From Deltaproteobacteria bacterium (GTDB lineage Bacteria > Myxococcota > Myxococcia > Myxococcales > SZAS-1), in the NCBI GenBank assembly GCA_018266075.1, contig JAFEBB010000008.1, positions 1-64,000 on the forward strand: a stretch of DNA of 64,000 bases. The letters run 5' to 3'. Both the position numbers and the translations under genes were made by a program. The notes under the pieces are model-generated. The model did not search any database, was not told the origin of the DNA, and was given only the letters and a program-made list of their open reading frames with translations. Below, piece by piece: positions 1 to 6,863 of this stretch (within the stretch, counting starts at the first letter, position 1; every line of letters begins with the position of its first letter).

Positions 1-67
1 GCCGAGGTTGGCTGCATCGCGTTGATTACAGTTGCTCCTACATCCACCACGCTCTTTCGCTGTCTCG

Positions 68-424
68 CTACTCGCGGATCTTCGTCGCCCGCGCCGACGT
101 CTTCTCCGTCAGCTCGCTGGTCTTCGCGAGCAACGCGTCGAGCTCGCGGTAGATGACCTCGACCTCTTCGCTCGGACCGCCGCCGAGATCCTCGAGCCGA
201 CCGAGCAGCGCCTCCACGCGAAGCAGGTGCTGGTGCGCGAGCAACAGATCGCGACCGGTGCGGGTGCCGCGGCGCGTGAAGATCGAGCCGGAGGCGAAGA
301 GGCGGGAGAGCGCGCCGCGGTTCTGATCGAGCACCGCGCGGATGCGAGCTTCGTAGTCGTGGAGACGGCGGCGGCCGCGCTCAACCTGGAGGTCGACGAT
401 GGTCGCGCTGCGCTTCCTCGCCAT
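68..424 (-). CDS. Small charged helical/coiled-coil protein, hypothetical
   Basis: This is a 118-residue protein starting MARKRSATIVDLQVERGRRR. It is rich in Arg, Glu and Leu with a heptad-like spacing of leucines, so it is probably alpha-helical, and it has no signal peptide or membrane segment. The phrase RDLLLAHQHLLRVEALLGRL suggests an amphipathic helix. I do not recognise a family. It stands alone; the next minus-strand gene upstream is the acyl-CoA dehydrogenase, about 200 bp away, and a weak promoter-like pair lies just upstream of its start. It is called as real because of its length, its plausible composition and the absence of a better frame here. It could be a regulatory or scaffold protein, but the sequence gives no function. 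Confidence 0.55.
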   Translation of the reverse strand: MARKRSATIVDLQVERGRRRLHDYEARIRAVLDQNRGALSRLFASGSIFTRRGTRTGRDLLLAHQHLLRVEALLGRLEDLGGGPSEEVEVIYRELDALLAKTSELTEKTSARATKIRE

Positions 425-474
425 CGTTCACCACTCCCGCGCGTCGCTCGCGCTCACTGCATCGAACGCAATCA

Positions 475-503
475 CCCTAGTACCCGCTGCGCGCGACGGT
501 CAA
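475..503 (-). promoter_or_regulatory. Weak candidate sigma-70 promoter for the 68-424 gene
   Basis: Read on the minus strand, TTGACC (498..503) is followed after 17 nt by CTAGGG (475..480), or after 15 nt by TACTAG (477..482). The -35 is good and the -10 is poor. It points at the small coiled-coil gene. No other convincing signal is seen in 425-609. Confidence 0.3.
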
Positions 504-609
504 TGCACGCAAACGCGCGGCGTCCGCGCGACGGCTTGACTTCAGTGCGATGGTGAGCGAGCGCGATCGAGATCTATCGCGTGAAATTTCGCACGCTCGC
601 GAGGCGTAT

Positions 610-623
610 TAACGAATTCGTTA
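610..623. repeat. AT-rich dyad TAAC-N6-GTTA at the acyl-CoA dehydrogenase 3' end
   Basis: TAAC GAATTC GTTA lies in otherwise very GC-rich DNA. The GTTA half contains the stop codon (TAA) of the minus-strand acyl-CoA dehydrogenase. The flanks add a GCGTA/TACGC match offset by one base. It is closely similar to the copy after serS at 13544..13557. Confidence 0.7.
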
Positions 624-1733
624 TACGCCCTTGGCCAGCTCGCGCGCGATCACCAGCTTCTGCACCTCGCTGGCGCCCTCGTAGATGCGCAGCGCGCGGA
701 TCTCGCGGTATAGCCGCTCCACCGCCGCGCCCTTGCACACGCCCGCGCCGCCGTGAACCTGGAGGCTGCGGTCGATCACCTTCTGCGCGGCTTCGGTGGC
801 GAAGAGCTTGGCCACCGCGGCTTCGTACGTCACGCGCGCGCCGCCGTCCTTCACGCTCGCGGCGTGGTGCACGAGCAGCCGCGCGGCGTCGAGCTCCATC
901 GCGCTCTCGGAGATCAGGAACTGCACGCCTTGCAGATCGAAGAGCGGCGCGCCGAACTGCTCGCGCGACTGCGCGTGTGCGAGCGCTTCCTTCAGGGCGC
1001 GCTTGCCCATGCCGATCGCCGCGGCGCCGACGGTCGCGCGGAACAGATCCAGCGTCGCCAGCGCGAGCTTGAGGCCCTGGCCTTCGTCGCCGAGCCGCCG
1101 CGACGCGGGGATCACGCACTCCTCGAACGTCAGCTCGGCGAGCGGGTGTGGCGCGAGCAGCTCCGTCTGCGGACCCACGGTGAAGCCCGGCGTGCCCGCA
1201 TCGACCACGAACGCGCTGATGTGCCGCTGCGAGTCGCTGGTGCGCGCGAACACCGTGTAGTGGTTCGCGATGCCGGAGTTGGAGATGAAGCGCTTGCGGC
1301 CGTCGAGCACGTAGGTGTCGCCCACGCGGCGCGCGGTGGTGCGCACGTTGGCCGCGTCGCTGCCGGCCTCGGGCTCGGTGAGCGCGAACGCGAACACGCG
1401 CTCGCCGCGCGCGGCCGCGGGCAAGAGCTCGCGCTTGAGCGCGTCGTTGCCGCCCATGGCGATCGGATAGCTGCCGAGCCCCTGGACCGCGAACACCGAG
1501 TCGGCGAGGCCGGAGAAGCTCGCCAGCTCCTCGCGGATGGCGCAGATGGCGAGCGCTTCGACTTTTTCCAGCGCGGCGTAGAGCCCGGCCTCGGCCATGA
1601 GCTGCACGGCGCGGCGGCCGTCGGCGAGCACGTAGGGCGATTCGGTGGGCAGGCGCGGCCCGACTTCCGCCGCGGCACGTGCGAGCGCGAGGTGCGGCTC
1701 CTTCAAGAACGGCGAGGCGACGGAGAGGCGCAT
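621..1733 (-). CDS. Acyl-CoA dehydrogenase
   Basis: This 370-aa flavoprotein of the acyl-CoA dehydrogenase family should catalyse alpha,beta-desaturation of an acyl-CoA with FAD and electron-transfer flavoprotein in the cytoplasm. The family signature FALTEPEAGSDAANVRTTA lies near residue 120, ERFISNSG-like sequence (KRFISNSG) follows, and the C-terminal IYEGASEVQKLVIARELA contains the glutamate that acts as base in many members. Length is typical. The ATG at 1733 has a good ribosome-binding site (AAGGAG). It is last in a minus-strand operon with SDR, RidA-like and enoyl-CoA hydratase genes, which suggests degradation of a specific acyl-CoA, possibly from an aromatic or amino acid. The exact substrate cannot be read from sequence. 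Its stop codon lies inside an AT-rich dyad. Confidence 0.93.
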   Translation of the reverse strand: MRLSVASPFLKEPHLALARAAAEVGPRLPTESPYVLADGRRAVQLMAEAGLYAALEKVEALAICAIREELASFSGLADSVFAVQGLGSYPIAMGGNDALKRELLPAAARGERVFAFALTEPEAGSDAANVRTTARRVGDTYVLDGRKRFISNSGIANHYTVFARTSDSQRHISAFVVDAGTPGFTVGPQTELLAPHPLAELTFEECVIPASRRLGDEGQGLKLALATLDLFRATVGAAAIGMGKRALKEALAHAQSREQFGAPLFDLQGVQFLISESAMELDAARLLVHHAASVKDGGARVTYEAAVAKLFATEAAQKVIDRSLQVHGGAGVCKGAAVERLYREIRALRIYEGASEVQKLVIARELAKGV

Positions 1734-1743
1734 GGGTTCTCCT

Positions 1744-2052
1744 TCAGAGTCCGCGGAAGCCGGCGAAGTCGCCCTCGACGTACAGCAGCCCGAACGGGAA
1801 GTCAGCGCCGTCGTCGGTGCGGAGGGTGAGGTCGGGGGGCGAGGTGGCGTCCTCGAGCGCGTCGAACTCCGGCGTCTCGCCGTCGCTCGACTCCAGCGCC
1901 TCGGCGAGCCGCGACTTCTCGACGAAGCGCGCGCGCCAATGCTCGAACTCAGGCGTGGGCGCGAAGTGGCAGCACACGTTCCACATCTCGTTGTCGCGAT
2001 GGGTGAGCCGCCCGAGCGCCGTCTCGCCGGCTTAGAGCGTCCACGGGCCCAT
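1744..2052 (-). pseudogene. Small conserved-looking gene interrupted by an in-frame TAA
   Basis: An ATG at 2052 follows the enoyl-CoA hydratase stop after 3 nt, but codon 7 of this frame is TAA (2032..2034). Beyond it the frame stays open for 96 codons with convincing protein character (AGETALGRLTHRDNEMWNVC..., ending FGLLYVEGDFAGFRGL). The downstream ATG at 1986 would give an 80-aa product lacking the first conserved-looking strand. I see no ATG, GTG or TTG between the TAA and 1986 in frame. The simplest reading is a nonsense mutation or a sequencing error in a roughly 102-aa gene between ech and acd. I do not recognise the family with certainty. If translation does restart at 1986, a truncated protein could still be made. 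Confidence 0.5.
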
Positions 2053-2055
2053 CGA

Positions 2056-2850
2056 TCACTTGCCCTGGAAGTTCGCCGGACGCTTGGCCACGAAGGCCTC
2101 GTACGCCTCGCGGAAGTCCTTGGTCTGCATGCACACCGCTTGCGCGCGCGCTTCGCTCTCCAGCGCGCTCAGAAAGTCGAGGCCCATCTCCTCGTTGAGC
2201 GCGTCCTTGGTGATGCCCAGCGCGAACGACGGCCCGCTCGCGAGCCGCTTGGCCAGCGCGAAGCCTTCGGCTGGCAGATCCTCATGCTTAACCACTTTGT
2301 TAAACAGCCCGTAGCGCTCGGCGGTGGGCGCGTCGATGGCGTCGCCGAGGTAGAGCAGCTCCGTGGCGCGCGAGAGCCCGACCACGCGCGGGAGCAAGAA
2401 CGCCGAGCCCATGTCCGCGCCGGCGAGTCCGACCTTCACGAAGAGGAAGGCGATCTTGGCCTTCTCGCTGGCGATGCGCAGGTCGCTGGCCAGCGCGAGC
2501 ACCGCGCCTGCGCCCGCGGCCGTGCCGTTGAGCGCGGCCACGATGGGCTTGCGGAGCGTGCGCATGTTGCGAATCACGTCGCAGGTCATGCGCGTGAACT
2601 CCACCAGGCCGGGCATGTCGCGCGAGAAGAGCTCGCCGATGATGGCGTTCACGTCGCCGCCGGAGCAGAAGCCGCGGCCTTCGCCGGTGAGCAGCACCGA
2701 GCGCACCTGGGGCTGCGTGTTCAGCCAGGCGAAGCCCTCGCGCAGCTCCGCGTAGATCTCGAAGGTGAGGGCGTTGAGCAGATCCGGCCGGCACAGCGTG
2801 ATGATCGCGACGCCGTCCTTCTCCTCGTACTTCACGTGCTGAAACTTCAT
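2056..2850 (-). CDS. Enoyl-CoA hydratase/isomerase family protein
   Basis: This 264-aa crotonase-fold protein should hydrate or isomerise an enoyl-CoA. The oxyanion-hole regions are visible: GEGRGFCSGGDV near residue 60 and LNGTAAGAGAVLALASDLRIAS near residue 105. The MKFQHVKYEEKDGVAIITLCRP start is typical of the family. The start ATG at 2850 overlaps the RidA-like gene stop by 4 nt (ATGA), so translational coupling is likely, and this decides the start over longer upstream readings. It sits in the operon SDR-ridA-ech-(broken gene)-acd. Near its 3' end the sequence contains an AT-rich TAAC-N6-GTTA dyad written in rare codons (GTT, AAG, TTT), unlike the rest of the gene. Substrate is unknown. 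Confidence 0.92.
   Translation of the reverse strand: MKFQHVKYEEKDGVAIITLCRPDLLNALTFEIYAELREGFAWLNTQPQVRSVLLTGEGRGFCSGGDVNAIIGELFSRDMPGLVEFTRMTCDVIRNMRTLRKPIVAALNGTAAGAGAVLALASDLRIASEKAKIAFLFVKVGLAGADMGSAFLLPRVVGLSRATELLYLGDAIDAPTAERYGLFNKVVKHEDLPAEGFALAKRLASGPSFALGITKDALNEEMGLDFLSALESEARAQAVCMQTKDFREAYEAFVAKRPANFQGK
2289..2302. repeat. AT-rich dyad TAAC-N6-GTTA inside the enoyl-CoA hydratase gene
   Basis: TAAC CACTTT GTTA, extended to TTAAC/GTTAA on both sides. It falls in the codons for FNKVVKH and forces AT-rich codons in a gene that otherwise uses GC-rich ones. Same spacing as the copies at 610, 13544, 57965, 61099 and 62063. Confidence 0.65.
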
Positions 2851-3239
2851 GGGATCACCGCCGTGGCTTCGATTTCGACGAGGGCCCGGTCCTCCACCAG
2901 CGCGCTCACCTGCACGAGCGCCATGGCCGGGAAGTGCTTGCCGAGGTGCGCTCGGTACGCGGCGCCCACGGCAGGAAGATCGGCGAGGTACTTCTTCTTG
3001 TCGGTCACGTAGACCGTGAGCCGCGCGATGTGGCTCGGCTCGCCGCCGGCCGCGCGCACCACCGCGACCACGTTCGCGAGCGTGTTCTTGAACTGCTGGA
3101 TGAAGTCGTCGGTTTCGAAGGCGCAGGTGGTCGGATTCCAGCCGATCTGTCCGGCGACGAAGAGCTGCTTGCCGCTGGCGACCACGCCGTTGCTGTAGCC
3201 GCTGGGCCGCTTCCAGCCTGCGGGTTGAATGAAGTCCAT
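2847..3239 (-). CDS. RidA/YjgF/UK114 family protein
   Basis: This 130-aa protein has the RidA (Rid) fold signature throughout: an N-terminal SNGVVASGKQLFVAGQIGW, a central FKNTLANVVAVVRAAGG and a C-terminal VQVSALVEDRALVEIEATAV. RidA proteins hydrolyse reactive enamines or imines, and some relatives are pathway deaminases such as 2-aminomuconate deaminase. The conserved arginine that canonical RidA has in the PAR(S/T) position is replaced here (FPAMALVQV), so a canonical RidA imine-hydrolase role is doubtful and a pathway-specific role fits better. The ATG at 3239 is chosen because family similarity begins there. Its stop overlaps the enoyl-CoA hydratase start. The operon mix of SDR, Rid, hydratase and acyl-CoA dehydrogenase resembles aromatic-CoA (2-aminobenzoyl-CoA type) clusters, but that is inference. 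Confidence 0.88.
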   Translation of the reverse strand: MDFIQPAGWKRPSGYSNGVVASGKQLFVAGQIGWNPTTCAFETDDFIQQFKNTLANVVAVVRAAGGEPSHIARLTVYVTDKKKYLADLPAVGAAYRAHLGKHFPAMALVQVSALVEDRALVEIEATAVIP

Positions 3240-3252
3240 GTTCACTCCGACC

Positions 3253-3280
3253 AGCCACGAGCCACCAGCCACCAGCCACC
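3253..3280. repeat. Heptanucleotide tandem repeat (unit AGCCACC / GGTGGCT), 4 copies
   Basis: Four consecutive 7-bp units, AGCCACG then AGCCACC three times, fill the short gap between the SDR stop and the RidA-like start. The complementary unit GGTGGCT recurs in tandem inside priA at 41264..41291. Related heptamer arrays lie at 36191, 63736 and within the elements at 40145 and 42539. Confidence 0.75.
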
Positions 3281-3288
3281 GACCCGCG

Positions 3289-4062
3289 CTACATCGCCTC
3301 TCCGCCATCGACGCCCAGCGCCTGGCCCGTGATTCCGCTCGCCACGTCGCTCGCGACGAACGCCACCATCTCCGCGACTTCGGCAGGCTGCGTGATGCGG
3401 CCCATCGGGTTCATCTGCTCGATGGCCGCGCGCGCCTGCTCGCGGGTCTGGCCGGAGGTCTTGTGAATGCGCTCGATGGACTCATGAAACATTTCTGTTT
3501 CAGTCCAGCCGGGGCACACCGCGTTCACGGTCACGCCCTTCTTCGCGACCTCGAGCGCCAGCGAGCGCGTCAGGCCGAGCAGCCCGTGCTTCGACGCGCA
3601 GTACGCCGCCGTGTAGCGATAGCCGATGCGCGCTGCCGTGGAGGCGATGTTGATCACCCGGCCCCACTTCGCCGCGAGCATGTCCGGGAGGACCACCTGC
3701 GTGCAGAGGAACGCGCCGGTGAGGTTCACGTTCAGGATGCGCTGGAACTCGTCGAGCGACACCTTCAGGAACGGCGCTGCCGGCGAGATCCCGGCGTTGT
3801 TCACGAGGACCGTCACCGGGCCGTGCGCCGCGCGCGCCTTCTCGAAGGCCTTCGTCACGCTCTCGGGGCTGGCGACGTCGAGCTCCATCGCGTGCGCCTT
3901 GCCGCCCGCCGCCGCGATGGCCTTCACCGTCTCGTCGAGATGCTGTGCGCTCCGGCCGCCGATGCTGACGATGAAGCCCGCCTTCGCCAATCGCTCGGCG
4001 CAGGCGCGGCCGATGCCGCGTCCGCCGCCGGTCACGAACGCGTGGCGCGTGGGGCTTTGCAC
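3289..4062 (-). CDS. SDR family NAD(P)-dependent oxidoreductase
   Basis: This 257-aa classical short-chain dehydrogenase/reductase has the cofactor motif TGGGRGIG (residues 11-18), NNAG (88-91), and the catalytic set Ser141, Tyr154 and Lys158 in STAARIGYRYTAAYCASK. The C-terminus GITGQALGVDGGEAM is typical. It probably oxidises a 3-hydroxyacyl-CoA or a related hydroxyl group, given the operon with a hydratase and an acyl-CoA dehydrogenase. Translation appears to start at GTG (4062). It is the first gene of the minus-strand operon. A GAAAC-N6-GTTTC palindrome (3486..3501) lies inside the gene in AT-rich codons encoding TETEMFHE, which is out of keeping with the surrounding codon use. The exact substrate is unknown. 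Confidence 0.9.
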   Translation of the reverse strand: MQSPTRHAFVTGGGRGIGRACAERLAKAGFIVSIGGRSAQHLDETVKAIAAAGGKAHAMELDVASPESVTKAFEKARAAHGPVTVLVNNAGISPAAPFLKVSLDEFQRILNVNLTGAFLCTQVVLPDMLAAKWGRVINIASTAARIGYRYTAAYCASKHGLLGLTRSLALEVAKKGVTVNAVCPGWTETEMFHESIERIHKTSGQTREQARAAIEQMNPMGRITQPAEVAEMVAFVASDVASGITGQALGVDGGEAM

Positions 4063-4090
4063 GGCGCGGGTTCTAGCCGAAGGCCCGCAA

Positions 4091-5017
4091 TCACGCCACC
4101 TGCGCCGAAGCCTGCAGCAGCGTCACCACCTCGTAGTCCTGCTTGATGCGCCGCAAGAGCTCCGCGAGCCGCGCGAGCTTGTCGGTCGCGGGCACGCGCA
4201 GGTCGCGCTGGAGCTGGGGCAGGGCGCTCCCGGTGCCGTCGCTCTCGTCGAGGAGATCTGCGCCGTGCAATTCCAGGTTCAAGAACGGCTGGCGCACGAT
4301 GTTGCGATATATCGAGAACACCACCATCGCAGGCAGGGTGCACACGAACGTGCCAATAAAAGGAAAGCGCGTGATGGGCTCCACGGTGATCGGCAGCTCC
4401 ACCACCGGCCCGTCGCCCTTGCGGTACGGCTCTTCCGGATCCGGCCGATAGGGCTCGAGCGGCGCGGTGAGCACGCGCGGTCGGTCCATGCTCGAGGCCG
4501 AATGGCGACCGGCGAGGTTCTGCACCGCGAGCACCACGGCCTTCGCCAGGTAGTAGGGCGCCGCGGGAAAAACGGACGAGCCGTACGCGTACTTCTGCTC
4601 CACCAGCGCGCGGTACATCTCCGCGGTGAAGGTGTAGCCCGGCGCGCGAAACCCGCGGGGACGCACGCCGCACGCAGCCTCGAGCACGTCGGCGCCGCGT
4701 CGAATGTCGGTCGAGACGTCGGCGGTGCCCTGCTGGCCGAGCGCGTAGCGGTGCCAGAAGGTGTGGTTGCCCACCTCGTGTCCGCGTTGAACGGCGCGGC
4801 GCAGCGAGGCCTTGCCGTGCTCGCGAAGATCGTTGCCGATGGCGAAGAGCGTGCCCGGGACCTGGTGGTTGTTGCAGAGCTCGAGGAAGCGATCGATGGC
4901 CACGCGGTCGACGAGATCCTCGCCGCTCGCGGGAAGCGCGCCCTCCGGCAGCGCGTGGATCGCCGCGTAGTGCGAGAGCCCGTCGAGGTCGATGGTGATG
5001 CAGGCCTGGCGCTTCAT
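4091..5017 (-). CDS. Polysaccharide deacetylase family protein
   Basis: This 308-aa protein has a NodB-type deacetylase domain. Family motifs can be seen: an Asp-containing first motif TIDLDGL (residues 8-14), the metal-binding NHTFWH with His85 and His89, and RAPGY (124-128) for motif 3. Members remove N- or O-acetyl groups from chitin-like, peptidoglycan or exopolysaccharide substrates. There is no clear signal peptide, so it may act in the cytoplasm on lipid-linked precursors. The start at 5017 (MKRQACITIDLDGL) fits the family and leaves room for the divergent lipoprotein promoter. Two AT-rich patches lie inside the gene: one at 4299..4317 shares a 12-mer with the TetR operator region near 50680 and another 12-mer with sites at 32564 and 55541. 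A nearby glycosyltransferase suggests an envelope-polysaccharide role. Confidence 0.85.
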   Translation of the reverse strand: MKRQACITIDLDGLSHYAAIHALPEGALPASGEDLVDRVAIDRFLELCNNHQVPGTLFAIGNDLREHGKASLRRAVQRGHEVGNHTFWHRYALGQQGTADVSTDIRRGADVLEAACGVRPRGFRAPGYTFTAEMYRALVEQKYAYGSSVFPAAPYYLAKAVVLAVQNLAGRHSASSMDRPRVLTAPLEPYRPDPEEPYRKGDGPVVELPITVEPITRFPFIGTFVCTLPAMVVFSIYRNIVRQPFLNLELHGADLLDESDGTGSALPQLQRDLRVPATDKLARLAELLRRIKQDYEVVTLLQASAQVA

Positions 5018-5079
5018 GCGGGGCGCAGTTTGAACTTCGGCAGGGTGAAATGCCACTCTTCCGCGCGCTCGGAGGAAAC

Positions 5080-6129
5080 ATGAGAAAGCTCGTCATCATC
5101 GTCGCGGCCGCTGGCGCGCTCGCGTGCACCAAGAGCAGCACCAGCTCGAGCACGACCGGCACCACCGGCACCGGCGCGACCAGCACCGGCACGGGCACGA
5201 CGAGCGGCGGATCCGGATCCGGCACGACGTCGACCACGGCCGCGTCGACGTCGACGGGCGGCTCGAGCGGCTCCTCGGGCAGCGTGGGCGGCGTGGGGAT
5301 CTTCACGCGGCTCGACGGCCTCTGGAACGGCCCGGCCACCCTGACGCCGCTCGGCGACTTCCCTCAGATGCCCATGGATCTGCGTGCGGAGAACAACGGG
5401 CACCTGCTCTTTGGCCGTGTGGATCTCGACGATCAAAACGCGCTGCGCTTCGGCTTCTCCATCGAGACCGTGAACGGCGTGGACACCGTCATCTTCCGCA
5501 ACGGCGGCCTCTTCAGCGGCATGAGCCGCGACACCCGCACGTCGCTGGTCGACTTCGACGAGACCGCGGGCACGTACCACTTCTGCGCCGAGAGCAGCGC
5601 GGGCTGCGGCTACGTCGACGCGGTCTTCAGCTTCAGCGACGCGACCCACGTGACGCTCAACGTGCACGTGAACGGCGCGCAGCACCTCGTCTGGACCGCG
5701 ACCCGCGAGGAGACGCGCGACATGCCCAGCCCGTTTCCGTCGGATCTCTCGAGCCAGGGCGCGGGCACCGCAGACTGGCCGCCGCTGCCCGAGCTCGACG
5801 TCACCGTGAGCTGGTCGCCCGCGCTCACCGCCGACGCCGATGTCTGGGTGGTGCTCACGACGACGAACTGCAGCAACACCGGCACGGGCTGCAACGCGAG
5901 CCGCTTCATGAAGGCCGCGGCGCACGCGGGCGACTCCAGCGCCACGCTGAACATGGTCCAGATGCACGCGGGCGACTACAAGGCCAACGCGGTGCTCGAT
6001 CGCAACATGGACTTCGAGGCCACGCTCGGGCCGGATCACGGCGACGGCGTGGCGCTGCCGAATCGCGCGGTCACCGTGGGCGCGACTGGCACGACGACGT
6101 TCGCGATGTCGATCGTGACTTCGATCTAG
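5080..6129 (+). CDS. Secreted lipoprotein with Ser/Thr/Gly-rich linker, hypothetical
   Basis: This 349-aa protein begins with a lipoprotein signal peptide, MRKLVIIVAAAGALACTKSS, with lipobox cysteine at residue 16. Residues 17 to about 70 are a low-complexity Ser/Thr/Gly linker. The rest is a globular region with beta-rich character (for example LDGLWNGPATLTPLGDFP and VTLNVHVNGAQHLVW) and several cysteines (CAESSAGCGY, TNCSNTGTGCNASR) that may form disulfides outside the cytoplasm. The ATG at 5080 has a strong GGAGG ribosome-binding site. It diverges from the polysaccharide deacetylase and converges with the glycosyltransferase, overlapping it by 4 bp. I recognise no family. It is a surface or outer-membrane lipoprotein by inference from the signal. 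Confidence 0.8.
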   Translation: MRKLVIIVAAAGALACTKSSTSSSTTGTTGTGATSTGTGTTSGGSGSGTTSTTAASTSTGGSSGSSGSVGGVGIFTRLDGLWNGPATLTPLGDFPQMPMDLRAENNGHLLFGRVDLDDQNALRFGFSIETVNGVDTVIFRNGGLFSGMSRDTRTSLVDFDETAGTYHFCAESSAGCGYVDAVFSFSDATHVTLNVHVNGAQHLVWTATREETRDMPSPFPSDLSSQGAGTADWPPLPELDVTVSWSPALTADADVWVVLTTTNCSNTGTGCNASRFMKAAAHAGDSSATLNMVQMHAGDYKANAVLDRNMDFEATLGPDHGDGVALPNRAVTVGATGTTTFAMSIVTSI

Positions 6130-6860
6130 CCTTCGCGGTTCCGATTCTTGATGCGGATCTCCACGAAGAGCGTGGAGAGGTTCTTCAGCACCTTGGGCAC
6201 GCGCTTGTAGAGGTTGATGCTCGGCTGGCGCTTCTCGTGGAGCTCGATGGGGATCTCCACCACCACGCGATTCATGATGCCCGCGCGGATCACGAACTCG
6301 CTGGCGAAGACGTCGCGATCGGTCACGCAGGCGTCGGCCACCGCCAGCAGCCGGTCGCGCTTGAAGGCCTTGAGGCCGTGCGTGTCGGTGCCCCTGAACT
6401 TCAGCGCCACGCGCAAGAGCCCGTTGTAGGTTCGCGTGGCCACGCGGCGGAAGATCGGCCGCTCGTCGCGCGAGCCGGCGAGGGCCTTGGAGCCGACCAC
6501 CATCTCCGCGTCACCGCGCTCGAGGATGCGCAGCGCGCGCTGGTGGAAGTCGACGTCGCAGAGGTCGATCTCCTCGCAGATGACGAACTTGCCGCGCGCC
6601 TCGAGGATGCCCTTCTTCATCGCCTTGCCGTAGTTCGGCTCGTCGGAGTGCAGGGCGCGAACGCGCGGCAGCTCCTTGGCGAGCTCGTCCACGATCGACG
6701 GCGTGGAGTCCTTCGAGCCGTTCTCCGAGAGCAGGATCTCGTAGTTCCAGCCCTTGTGATCGAGCTGATCGACGAGCTCGCGCGTGGAGCGCTCCACGAT
6801 CGCGGCTTCGTTGTAGACCGGAATGACGACGCTGACGTTCGGAGTGCTTTCGGAGGCCAT
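6126..6860 (-). CDS. Family 2 glycosyltransferase
   Basis: This 244-aa protein has the GT-A fold start VSVVIPVYNEAAIVERS and the nucleotide-sugar region YEILLSENGSKDSTPSIVDEL. It resembles the dolichyl-phosphate mannose synthase-like part of family GT2, which transfers a sugar from a nucleotide donor to a lipid or polysaccharide acceptor at the inner membrane face. There is no C-terminal membrane segment, so it may be soluble or peripherally bound. Its ATG lies just 3 nt after the stop of the FAD-dependent oxidoreductase gene, so the two are probably one operon. With the deacetylase it suggests glycan or glycolipid assembly. The acceptor is unknown. Confidence 0.9.
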   Translation of the reverse strand: MASESTPNVSVVIPVYNEAAIVERSTRELVDQLDHKGWNYEILLSENGSKDSTPSIVDELAKELPRVRALHSDEPNYGKAMKKGILEARGKFVICEEIDLCDVDFHQRALRILERGDAEMVVGSKALAGSRDERPIFRRVATRTYNGLLRVALKFRGTDTHGLKAFKRDRLLAVADACVTDRDVFASEFVIRAGIMNRVVVEIPIELHEKRQPSINLYKRVPKVLKNLSTLFVEIRIKNRNREG

Positions 6861-6863
6861 GAT

